A stretch of DNA of 64,000 bases from Pachyseris speciosa (lineage: Eukaryota > Cnidaria > Anthozoa > Scleractinia > Pachyseridae). The notes under the pieces are model-generated. The model searched no databases and was not told where the DNA came from. It worked only from the letters and a program-made list of their open reading frames with translations. The position numbers and the translations under genes were made by a program. Positions 36,397-44,928 of this stretch are shown one piece after another (the first letter of the stretch is position 1; each line of letters starts with the position of its first letter). The DNA lies in NCBI GenBank assembly GCA_016490735.1, contig JAEMWC010000448.1, positions 556,001 through 620,000 on the forward strand, given 5' to 3'.

Positions 36397-39300
36397 GGTG
36401 GTGGTGGTGGTGGTTGTACTCTGCTTTTCACCTGCAGCTATTGCAACCGTTTTTTAAAGGGTGCTATTTTTCACGTTTCTCAAGGGATTTTGTCCAAGGT
36501 TGTAGTTCAGTTCACTGCCAATGATCTTCAACGAAAGTTTAATGGTTCTTTGGTCATTAAGATGAAATATAGATCACTTGGCAATCAATCACGTATGACA
36601 AGTAACCTTTGCAGAGACAGGCGTAGCTTCCACACCAGCTGTAAGACTACCGCATACGGTATTACGTTTCTGACTTGAATATCGGGTAATTAACCACGAC
36701 TTATTTTTCCTTTTTTCTCACCTTGGGGTGGTAGTGTGGAGTAAAATTGGTAGAGGGGTGGTGTGGAGGTGTAAAATAATTCATGGTTTCCTTTTTCCCG
36801 TGATCAAACTTCATCAGCAATTCCCAAAAAAGTGAATTTCAGTTTTAATCCTCTCCCTGTAATCTAGCAGGTTTTAACTTGTATTTTGTTTCGTTTTCTT
36901 TTAACTCCTCAGGTCAATGGAGTTATCAGTAAGTGTTTTAACACTTAAAAGTAATAAGTTTAAGCAAGACAGAAGGGTGAAGATAACTAATCCTCCTTGA
37001 ACTGATCTCTATGATTGATAACCCAAATCTTGATATGTTTTTATCGCTTAAATAAGAATAAAACACTTTGAATAGCGACGCGCACTGATGACGTCACAAA
37101 ATTGGAGCCCCCTGGGTGACTCAGACAAACAAATTGCTTTTCTGTAGGAGTGTGAGTTGAAATTATGTCGTTCGCGAGCAGTTCTCTTCCCCCTTTAACC
37201 GTTCTGACTGAAGATGACAATGTTCCCTTCTCCAGATTTTGAAGAGAACCAGAAGACAACACTGTGGGGCAGTTAAAACGGTGGTTGAAGTGCCGGGGTT
37301 TCAAATCGAGTGGAAAATGCGATGAACTTGTGTCCGACTGCATCAGAGAATGAACGAGTGGACATCACCACACGCTTGATCCGAGTATTAAAGGAACCTC
37401 CTGAGTTGGGCTAACTGCGGAAACATGGCATTTTGCATTTCTCTAAATGTTAAGCTTACATAAATCAGCTGAATGAACGCAGTGAGAATTTTGTGCACAT
37501 ATGATTGTTCGATTTTCCTTTCTGGGAACAGATAAATACATGTAGTCTCTATCTTATCGAAAACTCACTTGTTCGACCAGTTTTTGCATTTTCCATTGCA
37601 GAAGAATCCTTACAAGTCCAATAGTTAATGGTATGCAAAAGGCAAACGTGGTCGAGAAAATTAAGCAGAATTTATTTGTGTAATCTTCGCAACGAAGTGT
37701 TCCATAAGAGCGGGAATCCGCCCCGGCGATCTGGGAGCATTGCGAACAAGCCCCGAGAGACTTGCTCGCAGGCTACCTTCGCTGTCGGCCGTTATAGATT
37801 TTTCTAACACGATAGTTGGTATAGATTCTGCAAAATTCTTGTCAATTAGGTTTTTCTATCTTTGCCAGTGGCTCTGGTATTGTTTTCTGGGGCTTTTCTC
37901 AGTTGGGGCAGACACGCGCATTGTTTGGTGTGAGATTTGCTCAGTGGATCGGAAAATGTAGTAGTGGGACCGTTTTCTCTGGGCCAGTGAAGGGAACAAA
38001 GAGAAGCTTATGCTTCTGGCAAAAATTTATGTATTTCTGGCCGGGAGATGTTTCTCTCTGTAAAGAATTCCCGTGAACAAGCTATTAGCCAGCGTTCGCA
38101 CTTCCCAATATGTTGCGAAGATTTTGGGAATGGAATAAATACCCAGATTCTTGTCAATCTGAGGGATTTTTGGCAATTTTTTGGACACCTCCAGTCCGTT
38201 TTGCACTCACACAAACAGCAGTATTTGGTGCTAACCATTTATCGCCCTTCTGGAAAGCAAATACCACGATTTTACCGATTCTTTCGTGTTTTTGTTCGAA
38301 AATTGTCACTCGCACCTACACATTTTCCTTTAGCGAACTGCAATGTCTGTCTGAGTCACGGCGGGGGACTAAAGTGACAAAATCTATTTATAGTAATAGT
38401 GCATAGTGCGCGTCGCTATTGAAACTCCACGTTACATGTAAATAACACGCAAGAAAAGCAGCATGATTCGACAAGTTTTTATTTTACTATGCGAAAATAT
38501 GGTCAGGAAGCCCTCAATGTCCCATCCGTAACCCTGTATAAATGACGTATATTCAATGATACTACAAGGTTGCCATACTTGGAAGAACTGTGCGGCCATT
38601 TTGAAATGATTCCCGAAACAACACTAAGTAATTTGTTTTATTGTTGTTTGCTAGTTTGTATTTTTGTTTGCTGTTTTTGTTCCTTTTTTTTTTTTTTTTT
38701 TTGTTTGTTTGTTTGTTTTTGTTTTATTTTATTTTATTGGGCCCTGACCGAAAACAGTAACTCTAAATTTCTCCCTTTGTATTGCCTGACTTACACTCGA
38801 CATTACTATTTGTACATGCACTTCTCTTGTTTTCTTGTAGAGTGGATGAAGCGCCTGTGGAGAACCTACCACCTCATACGGTCAGTACCAAACAAACCTG
38901 TATTGCTTATCACTAGGTTTTCGCAATTCAAGGTATCTTCGATCTAAACTTCAAAAACATAAGAAGGACTATGTAAAGATGCGTAATTAATTATAAGTCA
39001 ATGCAAGGTTCCCTTGACCGCGAGTTCTTTGTCTGGTCACTTAATAATAGATACCATCTTCAGAGTTAGAAAAAAGGGATGACGCCTTATAATTGAATAG
39101 AAATGCAGTCCAGTATTATCAGAAAAGAGTTAAGGATTTGCACTGAATTTCTGTTAGTATGACTGATATGGTTGGACACTGAAAACATTTTTGTTTGAAT
39201 CGAATGATTTGCTGAAAGCGGTATTTTTATCTTCTTTTCTGTTTAAACAAAAGTGGTGGCTGACAGTGAGGTTTTTCTTGAACGTCATAGAGTGAGGCGG

Positions 39301-39443
39301 ATGGAACACCACCAGTTGCAGACGTTCCCACTCATACAGGAGTGTTCTGCTGCGAGATTCCAGATGAAACGTCTGTGAGAAAAAACGTTATTTGTAACGG
39401 AACGTTTGAAGAAGTTCCCCAGCGGACTTCCCATCCACCTTGA
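24499..39443 (+). CDS. Gene B: ApeC-CUB single-pass membrane protein (9 exons)
   Basis: Join 24499..24550, 28756..28998, 30953..31336, 33596..33946, 35363..35521, 35621..35704, 36913..36928, 38841..38880, 39291..39443; 1482 nt, about 493 aa. Order: signal peptide (1-17), ApeC (about 18-226), CUB (about 227-343), Ser/Thr/Pro stalk (344-396), TM helix LIYGPIIGILMASLAVLMIY (about 398-420), basic stop-transfer RVRKR, and a tail of about 70 aa. The first six junctions are all phase 1. ApeC domains in other invertebrates bind bacterial wall material and CUB is an extracellular binding module, so a type I pattern-recognition or adhesion receptor is a reasonable inference. No catalytic domain and no classical ITIM or TIR motif is visible in the tail. 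The last three exons rest on splice-site and frame continuity only. Confidence 0.75.
24937..26897 (+). mobile_element. LINE (RT-only, 5'-truncated) with (TATG)n tail, private to gene B
   Basis: Flanked by ggtgt (24932-24936 and 26898-26902). Gene C has the unoccupied site (ttactggtgttgtcgtgag at about 52692). The element ends in a long TATG tandem tract (26839-26897) used as its 3' tail. It lies in intron 1 of gene B in the same orientation. Confidence 0.85.
25056..26711 (+). CDS. Reverse transcriptase of a CR1/L2/Jockey-like non-LTR retrotransposon
   Basis: An open frame of 551 codons covers most of a LINE reverse transcriptase. Motifs in order: PGADKITSRVLKDSLP, PVPKSGDFNEPVNTRPISLL, FQSGNRELHSTETALL, VLLDMSKAFDSIQHERLL, GVPQGSILGPVLFTVYVNDL, the catalytic box YVDDTKIF (usual YADD), LINPDKTNFL, VRDLGVYID and the C-terminal RGAKVWNSLPLDLK. 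The AFD and VDD aspartates are kept, so the palm is intact apart from Ala to Val. Upstream, FNEF and TSVGKATADKAR lie in different frames, which shows the 5' part is broken, and no endonuclease domain remains. It is probably immobile. Confidence 0.88.
   Translation: MIAREFGFSPSGHGLLHNYANDVHENDHRELFMFSAVTESLVENIVNGLPSNKAPGADKITSRVLKDSLPAILPIITHLFNKSFATGTFARSWKMAEVIPVPKSGDFNEPVNTRPISLLPILSKVCERLAHRQFVDFLNRSGKISKFQSGNRELHSTETALLQFTDDILKNMDEKKVSLIVLLDMSKAFDSIQHERLLMKLHKIGISTAAWTWFESYLTKRSQFVRIEDAISDPLPLNFGVPQGSILGPVLFTVYVNDLLSVPKHCKSSGYVDDTKIFLSLPPRDITDASNALNQDLLEISRWCYENSLLINPDKTNFLVIATPQLLRNLPRLSITILGKEIEPVSVVRDLGVYIDQTLNYNEHISKLVSNCVHKLVQINRIKHLLDRKSLLLMINAFVFSKLFYCSTVWGNTSKSNIKKLQLVQNFAGKIVLGLKKFDHISQGLKSLGWLSIEDKLRLNTAVMVHKCLQHRVPIYLKDKFVYRSQVHNRQLRSVDNNELNLPHCRLSTGQRSFAFRGAKVWNSLPLDLKLTSSLRTFKKNVCELLVNNLS
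27117..27637 (-). mobile_element. LINE 3' end (minus) with (TTA)n tail
   Basis: The minus strand encodes LPCYFKSLCIPRFNNVRFGK, HSLKFFGPRLWSKLSPG and TAFMANIRKRDLASLV, the LINE C-terminus, followed by a 3' UTR ending acttaaataaagttatta and a TTA tract (27140-27117). Gene C keeps only the upstream stub (near 52911-53030), having lost the tail. The last about 75 nt match the tail of the SINE at 32073, see findings. Confidence 0.8.
27640..28755. other. Intron 1 of gene B, distal part
   Basis: Conserved with 54739-55827 in gene C; no coding exon found. A frame at 28139-28522 is interrupted in the C copy. The last 60 bp hold the branch/acceptor region of exon 2. Confidence 0.5.
28756..28998 (+). 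CDS. Gene B exon 2: N-terminal half of ApeC domain
   Basis: Acceptor ggatattatag, 243 nt open, donor ACCAG|GTTTGT, phase 1-1. It encodes ENIQWPAGTYGIPKPAAGCP, FQWKEGWRSQDTDG, SEDFHLDGAVDGIQI, NRSFCVKTD and RPLWPPG. It carries the full WPAGTYGIPKP motif lost in part from gene A. Confidence 0.9.
29061..29325 (+). mobile_element. tRNA-derived SINE, copy in gene B intron 2
   Basis: The 5' end gcggggatggcgtagtggtc contains an A box (tggcgtagtgg), and ggttcgattcc at 29112-29122 is a perfect B box. It is followed by a non-tRNA body (ggttctggtacttgctccgg ... ctaaaaccaacatttctaa) and a T-rich end. The tRNA-like head lacks a proper anticodon stem and acceptor 3' end, so it is a SINE rather than a tRNA gene. 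The same insertion is in genes A (split) and C. Confidence 0.85.
29326..30690. other. Intron 2 of gene B
   Basis: Homologous to 15065-16365 and 56420-57773. It includes a hairpin at 30597-30665 (cgagatttctatcgcg). The frame at 29889-30170 is broken in gene A and is not called. Confidence 0.5.
30953..31336 (+). CDS. Gene B exon 3: C-terminal half of ApeC domain
   Basis: Acceptor atttcctttcag, 384 nt open, donor G|GTAAGT, phase 1-1. It encodes GQYCLYKFNQCPAGL, WDDDDGDAKFND, GGTLPDGTYV, EIKFCCRTDGDK, TKCQMVSWATVSQEWIHYDT and TIYYCFYQG. Intact, all six Cys present. The MITE at 30691-30888 ends 64 bp before the exon. Confidence 0.9.
32073..32364 (+). mobile_element. Second SINE type with (TTA)n tail, gene B intron 3
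   Basis: Head gttggcgcagtggtgagag (A box) and ggttcgattcc at 32120-32130 (B box), a short body, and a 3' end gtctccccaattagtacag ... gacttaaataaagttatta with a TTA tract to 32364. A truncated copy is in gene C (59137-59219). Genes A and D have the empty site (gagaaactaaaaaacg near 17728), so it inserted after the A/B split. A second TTA tract follows at 32457-32500. Confidence 0.85.
32862..33095. mobile_element. 234-bp palindromic MITE with 7-bp target duplication
   Basis: Nearly the whole element is one foldback: tagcctgcgtcgcaga at the left pairs with tctgcgacgcaggcta at the right, and the middle pairs around aaaagccttttg. It is flanked by gttacac (32855-32861 and 33096-33102). Gene C carries the empty site ggctggttacacggcgagg at about 59600. 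Confidence 0.85.
33143..33548. repeat. 406-bp foldback next to the CUB exon of gene B
   Basis: Left arm acagccttcctacatcaggg pairs with right arm ending ctgatgaaggaaggctgt; arms of about 170-190 bp surround a loop near 33325-33345 (caaacccttgaacc). It is absent from gene A, whose sequence runs directly into the acceptor region. It ends 47 bp before exon 4. The gene C copy is interrupted by the Crypton. Confidence 0.8.
33596..33946 (+). CDS. Gene B exon 4: CUB domain
   Basis: Acceptor tcctttttcaacaag, 351 nt open, donor TTAG|GTAGGT, phase 1-1. It encodes GCNETLFGVNGTFQSPNYPK, YPDGQHCSWRI, IHLTFTNFSLQNESNTDGLY, VYDAENATEAVLGVFYGGH, MFVIFKSDRSGSYSGFKATY. The first Cys pair is kept; the third and fourth CUB cysteines are absent (LGVFYGG instead of LGxYCG), so this is a two-Cys CUB domain. 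Confidence 0.9.
34486..34566. repeat. Pentanucleotide satellite (ACTGC/ACTGT)n
   Basis: About 16 units of CTGCA/CTGTA in intron 4 of gene B. A homologous tract at the same place is (ACTGC/T)n in gene C (63038-63148) and (CCGTA)n in gene D (49531-49627); gene A has none. Frames reading CTALHCTALH are artefacts of the repeat. Confidence 0.9.
35363..35521 (+). CDS. Gene B exon 5: Ser/Thr/Pro stalk
   Basis: Phase-1 acceptor ...gaaatggag, 159 nt open, donor AAAAG|GTAAAA. It encodes ELIPTFASKPVPSTSTSSTP, SLEVTSPTRTQEPSDDSLQN and GRATQEIRQSNSKG, a low-complexity stalk likely to be O-glycosylated. An upstream AG at 35309-35310 (ctgtactag) would also keep the frame in gene B (DCVFYVPPADSSRNGEL), but that segment is out of frame or stopped in A, C and D, so the downstream site is preferred. 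Confidence 0.6.
35621..35704 (+). CDS. Gene B exon 6: transmembrane helix
   Basis: Acceptor ttttatctctcacag, 84 nt, donor AAAC|GTAAGT, phase 1-1. It encodes ALIYGPIIGILMASLAVLMI, then YTIWRVRK: a 20-23 residue hydrophobic helix followed by basic residues, as expected for a type I membrane protein. It joins in phase to the stalk exon 100 bp upstream. Confidence 0.8.
35776..35965. repeat. Foldback MITE in gene B intron 6
   Basis: aacaattggttcatg (35776) and catgaaccaattgttt (to 35966) are the outer arms. The inner arms gttcatcgagatatgaagca / tgcttcatatctcgatgaac make it almost fully palindromic around gctcgaggcgtagccgagag. Confidence 0.8.
36283..36412. repeat. Trinucleotide microsatellite (GTA)n to (GTG)n
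   Basis: About 35 GTA units followed by 10 GTG units. It produces poly-Val (+) and poly-Leu/Pro (-) frames that are not genes. Confidence 0.9.
36913..36928 (+). CDS. Gene B exon 7: proposed 16-nt microexon
   Basis: Acceptor ttttaactcctcag, 16 nt, donor ATCA|GTAAGT. It accepts phase 1 from the TM exon and leaves phase 2 for exon 8, giving RQWSYQV across the joins. Support is only from splice consensus and frame, so this is tentative. Confidence 0.45.
37071..38419. mobile_element. 1.35-kb TIR element in gene B intron 7
   Basis: Left end aatagcgacgcgcactgatg (37071) and right end gtgcgcgtcgctatt (to 38419) are inverted. Inner sequences also pair: gtgactcagacaaacaaatt (37116) with the gtctgtctgagtcac segment (38346). 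It carries a SAP-like reading frame and no recognised transposase. Confidence 0.7.
37243..37353 (+). CDS. SAP-like helix-extended-helix fragment inside the TIR element
   Basis: The frame ending TGA 37351 reads EPEDNTVGQLKRWLKCRG, then FKSSGKCDELVSDCIRE. The pattern TVxxLKxWLKxRGxKxSGKKxELV is that of SAP-type DNA-binding modules that occur repeatedly at the start of cnidarian transposon-associated proteins. It is preceded by a stop in the same frame (near 37240), so it is at most one exon. Confidence 0.5.
   Translation, partial: REPEDNTVGQLKRWLKCRGFKSSGKCDELVSDCIRE
38841..38880 (+). CDS. Gene B exon 8: cytoplasmic tail
   Basis: Acceptor tgttttcttgtag, 40 nt, donor ACG|GTCAGT. In the phase from exon 7 it reads QVDEAPVENLPPHT. 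Entry phase 2, exit phase 0. Confidence 0.55.
39291..39443 (+). CDS. Gene B exon 9: end of cytoplasmic tail
   Basis: Acceptor cttgaacgtcatag, 153 nt in phase 0 to TGA 39441-39443. It reads SEADGTPPVADVPTHTGVFC, CEIPDETSVRKNVICNGTFE and EVPQRTSHPP. PPVADVPTHT resembles APVENLPPHT of exon 8, so the two tail exons may be an internal repeat. AATAAA lies 59 bp after the stop, at 39502. Confidence 0.6.
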   Translation, partial: SEADGTPPVADVPTHTGVFCCEIPDETSVRKNVICNGTFEEVPQRTSHPP

Positions 39444-39501
39444 TGGACAAATGAAAGGAAACAGTGACCATCGAAATAATAAAAAGTATTGAATTTCTCC
39501 A

Positions 39502-39507
39502 AATAAA
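39502..39507 (+). terminator. Candidate poly(A) signal of gene B
   Basis: AATAAA in tctccaaataaatctaaat, 59 bp past the proposed stop codon. Confidence 0.5.
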
Positions 39508-39543
39508 TCTAAATAACGCAAAAATCTGTACTTAAAGAAGGAA

Positions 39544-41640
39544 GGACTGGTACATCTTTTAAGGGTACAGGGAGAGGAAATGTGCTACGGGGTCCAAGAA
39601 GGAAGAGGACAAAGACTTTTGTTGTTATGGTATTTGTGAGAGGCCAGCTAGTGGAACGAAAAGTAGAAATTGTCAAGTCGTTCTCCTACATTTTTCTAGA
39701 AGGATTCTTTTCTGAATTGAATCACAGTCTTATATGTTTGATATACAGGGCACCAGTGAACACATGCAAAGAGGCATTTCTCAAGTAAAGTCCACTAATG
39801 AGAGAGGGACAATATAGCCCGCTACTTCTGTTAGCCATAAGGCAATTTTCAGTTGGGTGTCAAAAGTAATTCCCCTTTGCTTTGGTCTTATTTCACTTCG
39901 CTCTACATGTGATTGCTTGGAAAAAACCGCGCCTCTTTCCCAACAAATGAGATACAAAAACAAAACCAATCGGTGCCAATTGAGGGCAATTCAAACAATA
40001 ATATCTCTTGCAAAACTTCTCTTTCTTTCGACAGAGAGTCTGAGACCTTCAAGATTACAGCGCTCCATGGCAATGTAGAAGAGTTTGTAATGATCTGGCT
40101 TCTAGACTTAACCGGGCAGAGGTCGGATCTCGGCTTGTGTGAAATCAAACAGCACAGTGAATTTTAGAGTATATTCTTAGCTTAGAGAACTGGCATTTCG
40201 TGGGAATTATCACACATGTCTATGTTTCCAGTCAAAGCTACCGTAAGCACAGGCAGGCGCTTGTGACGTTACGATAACGATGTGCTAGTTAAATAAAGGT
40301 TAGTTACTCTTTAGCTATTGTGTGGTCCTATACGATTTAGCTAAAGCGTAACTGAATTGGGTCGCAAATTTCAAAATTTCGCCGAATTTTATGAAGCATT
40401 TTCCTCGATTGCTTGACCCAAAGCGATATCAAACGTTGCAAATTACAGAAAAAAAATTTATGAGATCACTATGAGAAATAGCCCATCGTTACGCCACGCG
40501 CGTCCTCACATAGATTGTGCCGTAAGCGGACATTCTTGGGAACGAGCACGGTGTCCGTTCATGGGAGGTGTCCGTTTACAGGAGGTTGAAAGAGTTGAGG
40601 CACTGTAGGAGGTAAAGCATGTCAGGTATACCTTCCGTTCGAGTTGCACGAACAAACGAAAACCGGTGGATATTTTAGTCACTGGACACCGGAAACGTTT
40701 GAAAAACTGTGCATGAGTTGTCGCTAAATAGAGAAATACATCGACAGAGGCTGTAATATAAATGGAGTGGAACTGCCATTTGAGCTCGATTTTCAACAGT
40801 TCTGTCAGCCTAAGGTGGGGTATTTTAGCCCTAGGTGCTTTAGAGAAGTGCCCGCTTTTGCTTACGAGAGGTGTCCGATTACAGGAGGCCGCTATAAATG
40901 TAGGGTTTCAATGAGAAAGTCGCCGGGACCATGGTTTGGTGTCCGCTTATGAAAGGCGTTTGCTTACAGGATGTGCCCGTAAGCGAAGGTTCGACCGTAT
41001 AATTTTCCTTAGTTTTGATTGCACAATTCCATTCAGAATTTAGGTTATTTTTAAAGTACGTAAAGGACAATAATTTTTTAAGACCCTAAGTCCAAAGTTA
41101 TCAAATGTCGGGATTAATACAGTTTTGTTGAGTCAGGAAATATTATTAATAGTAGCTTAGTATTGGGTTTTATTAAACCGAAACACTTTTCTAGGAGGCT
41201 ACTATATATTTCAAAACCCTGCAATAGTTCTTCACTTTTTATTTTACGGCCGTTCTCTGTCAGCCAAACAAGCTATTTTCTAACGTAAAAGATATAATTT
41301 AAGGTGCTAAGCGCCAAGATTTCAAACAAATGAAGCGCCAAGCGCCAAGTTTTCGAATAAATTGCTATAATTTCGATTTTTCAGTAAAATAGCACGATCT
41401 GAATCAGAATGATAAAGCATATATTAAAATAATATGCAAATATAGACTGCGTGGAAGGCGCTACAAAGGGAAAGGAAAGGGAAGCCAGAACGGCGCGCGC
41501 GGAGCGAGGGAAGCACTCTCTCCCCTCGCATTGCGCGCGCACCCGCTTTCCCCCTCCCCTTCCCCTTTCTAGCGCCTGCCACGCAGGCTAACACAAATAT
41601 AGCGCAATAAACAGCCACACCCACGTTGGAGTTGGGGATT
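39544..41640. other. Intergenic region between gene B and the D block
   Basis: No certain gene. An 84-codon frame at 39913-40167 (+) ending SFDRESETFKITALHG ... VEEFVMIWLLDLTGQRSDLG looks protein-like and could be an alternative last exon or part of another gene, but has no convincing acceptor. 40505-40990 holds repeated ggtgtccgtttacaggagg-type units. 41445-41592 is a GC-rich foldback (gcgtggaaggcgcta / tagcgcctgccacgc). Confidence 0.45.
41445..41592. repeat. GC-rich foldback element
   Basis: Outer arms agactgcgtggaaggcgcta and tagcgcctgccacgcaggct, inner arms aaagggaaaggaaagggaa and ttccccctccccttcccctt, centre rich in cgcgcgc. Confidence 0.7.
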
Positions 41641-43569
41641 GTACAGTGTGCACTATGTGTTTTAGACTTAGCCCTTGTGAAAGCGAATCGAGGAATTTAA
41701 AAAAACAAATGCGAAATTGCGTAAGCCCTCTCATGAGTATTGTAGACCCTTGGGGAGTGGCTAAGTGACCGCTTAGTGCAGGTTTCATAGTATACACTCC
41801 AAACACAGTAAAAACGCCATATCGCATTTGATCACAGTACAGTTTAGGCAAGAAGAGTACAAAAAAAGATTGTTCTTGTTACGAAAAGTGCGTTTACAAA
41901 ACCACTTATAAACTGGCGTGACAACGAAAACATGAAAATGGACTAACGAAACAGCTACGCAAAGTTCCTATAGTCAGTATTTCTGGGCTGAGTTGCTCGA
42001 AGCATGGTTAGCGATAACCAGTGGTTTTAACCAACGGTTAACCCGGGTTAACGCTAACCAGGCTTCGAGAAACTGCGCCCAGGTCGTTAGGAAAAGACAA
42101 ACCTGATACATATCGAGGTGAAAGTGTAAAGTGACAAAGTGACCGTTTAATGAAGGCCAAGACAATAGAAACAGCTCAGGAGACATGAAGGGTAATCGCG
42201 ACCACTTAATTGAGGTTAAAATTACAATAATCATTTAAGACAAGCAGTGTTTGGGACTTTCACAACTGACCACTTAATAGAAGGTGACTGCTTAACATAG
42301 GTTCGATTGTACCATGGTTTAAGCCAGTATTTAATTGTTTCTCCAGCGTTTTCTCCCCGGGCGGTACTCCCGGGAACTTTGGGTGGGGTGTGAGGCCTGT
42401 CTCCTGAAACCCTTACCCTATTTCAGACCAAAATCTGCGATTTTCCCCACCCTATTTCAGACCTGACCAAAAATTCGATACCCTATTTCAGACCTATTTC
42501 ACGTACACGGTTGGTGTAAACATAATTAAAAGACAAAAAAGAAGGGCTTTTGTTTGCGGTGTTGTCGCCTAATGATGAAGAAGTAGCTTCTTCTAAACAA
42601 CATAACCAATTCAAGACTTGAGCACACAAACCATACCCTATTTCAGACCAAAATGGTCAAAATTGATACCATATTTCAGACCAAAACGCCTCAAAAAAAA
42701 AATCAAAAAACAAAAAAATAACATACCCTTTGGGGCCGCACATACCTATATAGCCCATAGAAGAGAGTAACCCCCCCCCCCCCTGGGTTTTTGCTTATCC
42801 TGTTCAATAAATTGTTTTCCTATCAAATTTACGCAACGTAATTAATTGTAGTCATTGTATAATCAAAATCAGTTTGAGGACACCTAATCACATATACGTT
42901 TTCTAGTTTCTCAATGGGTCTCCTCGTCACTTTCTGTCTTCTTTCTAACATGCGCAAGTGTATGTTGTTGTTATTCGTTTGTGGGGCAAAATAAACGAAT
43001 GCTACCTGATCGAGTTCAGATTTTTATTTTTCCAACCACCAAAGATCAACAACCACTAGGGTGCCTAAATTGCCTTGTACGGATTATTTATCCCTTTTTT
43101 TTTTTGTCCCTTTTAAAGACGGTAGCCATGCCAAGACAAATAAAGGACAAATTAAGTAATTGGCCTTGAAATTTCAAACATATCTCGTGGGTGGTGGAAC
43201 AGAATTGTCACCCCTCCCCCGTTTCATGAACTGTAACGAAACGCGTACTGTAAGTGTCAGATGGCGAATCACTTGCGTAAATGGACGCGAAATAAGGAGT
43301 TTAAAAAGGGAAACCTGCACTTTCACGATGTGTAAGAGTGTTTAAGGCAGTCTTTGAGGTAGACTTGCCAAGTTACAAGCTGTTGTCGGAATAAATACAT
43401 TTGTCATGTTTCTGTGTCGGGTTTGTTAAAACTCATGTCATCGTTAAAGAAATGGTACGTGGATGGATATTTACACTTTCTTCATTGTAGGCACAAAATT
43501 CAAGTAGGAAAAGCCACTCAGAGGATTTCACCCTCATCAATATCTTTCTAGAATGTTCTGCTTACTTAC

Positions 43570-43941
43570 CCTGGTAGAAGCAGTAGTAAATCGTCGGGTG
43601 CTTTTTGCCAGCCTCAAAAGGATATGCCCCTATAGCGTTGTCTAGGTTGCCCGTATTTTCTGTGTCATAATGAGACACTGTTGCCCAACTGACCATTTGA
43701 CACTTGGTTGAATTGTAAGCCAGAAGGAAAAATGGGGTCTTAGTTGGGAGTAACATTGGATGAATTTTATCGCCATCTGTTCTACAACAAAACTTGATCT
43801 CTGTGTTAGTATCATATATACCATCAGGAAGCGTCCCTCCCTTGTCATTAAATTTGGCGTCGTCATCGTCATCATCCCATTTGACAAAACCTTGTGTCAG
43901 ACCAGCAGGGCATTGATTAAATTTGTAAACGCAGTACTGAC
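43570..43941 (-). pseudogene. Gene D exon 3: ApeC C-terminal half, inverted
   Basis: Minus strand, acceptor cttacag and donor G|GTAAGT intact, 372 nt open. It encodes GQYCVYKFNQCPAGL, KWDDDDDDAKFND, EIKFCCRTDGDK, KCQMVSWATVSHYDTEN and TIYYCFYQG. It lacks 12 nt encoding QEWI. Open, but separated from any partner exon in the same orientation. Confidence 0.85.
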
Positions 43942-44771
43942 CTGTAAGGAAAAACAGCTTCTGCTTTTCTTTTTTGCCTTTCTTGCGCGAGTTAGTGATT
44001 ACCATGCAATTAGTATAAATCTACTAGCGTTGTATCGCGAAAGCCGTTCTCTGATTGGCTACGCTACTCGCTATCTCTTCTGTGATAGATAGTGAGTAGG
44101 GGCTGTGAACAAAATGGTGGAAGTTTCTGCGAGGAGGATTTAGATAATTTCCTTGTTAAATTTTGAACGACTACTAGATTTATACTAAGCTAAGACAACT
44201 AGATGATTCGCTCTCGATTTCGATGCGTGATAGATGATTCGGGTTGCGCCCTCATCAGCTATGACGCGATAGAAATCTGGAACTCATAATCTTAAAGTTA
44301 AATATAAGAAGACATTATAACGATGCTAAAATTCGGCCTGATCGCGGGTTAAAATATAGCAAACATTTATCCGTGGAAAGATTTTGGCGCGAACGACCCA
44401 TTAAAAAGCGCGAAAACAGACCAATCGTTAGACTACGACTAGTCCCGTACTCTTAGGAATAGCGTGGAAATTACCTGACCGTGCGTTGAGTGTCCTCACC
44501 GGAGGCAATTGTCATGCGCGCTATCTTGTCTGGCTCGCTTTGTTTTCCTTAAGAAAAATACAGAAGTACTCCTAGTCTCACTGCTAGCATGGGTTTGAGG
44601 TGGGTTACAGAAAAGTTTGTGCTATTTCGCTTGGCGCAAATTTAAAAGGGGATGTGTCGTAAGATTCAGTCCATCTCTTACGAGAACCAGTCATTGGAAT
44701 GAATACGCCGTACGGTTAAATGTCCAACCATAACTTCATATTTTTGGTGACGAATGGACAACGGTATTTGA

Positions 44772-44928
44772 GGGTGTTGGGAGTATTCTACGGAGGTCAC
44801 CCTCCCCCTAGAAAAGGACTTTACTCATCTTCAAACCATATGTTTGTAATATTCAGATCAGATAGAAGTGGATCTTATTCCGGATTCAAAGCAACTTACT
44901 ACTCAAGGTCTGCCTTAGGTAGGTAAAA
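44772..44928 (+). pseudogene. Gene D: 3' half of CUB exon
   Basis: Encodes RVLGVFYGGHPPPRKGLYSS, MFVIFRSDRSG and YSGFKATYYSRSALG, with donor TTAG|GTAGGT intact. Upstream of 44772 the sequence is inverted intron 2, so there is no acceptor and the first Cys pair of CUB is gone. Confidence 0.85.

Noticed and set aside
36116..36457. Open frames of poly-Val (+) and poly-Leu/Pro (-)
   Set aside because: Produced by the (GTA)n/(GTG)n microsatellite.
38048..38406. Two overlapping frames of about 100 codons on the plus strand
   Set aside because: Both lie inside the TIR element, with no recognised domain and no preferred frame.
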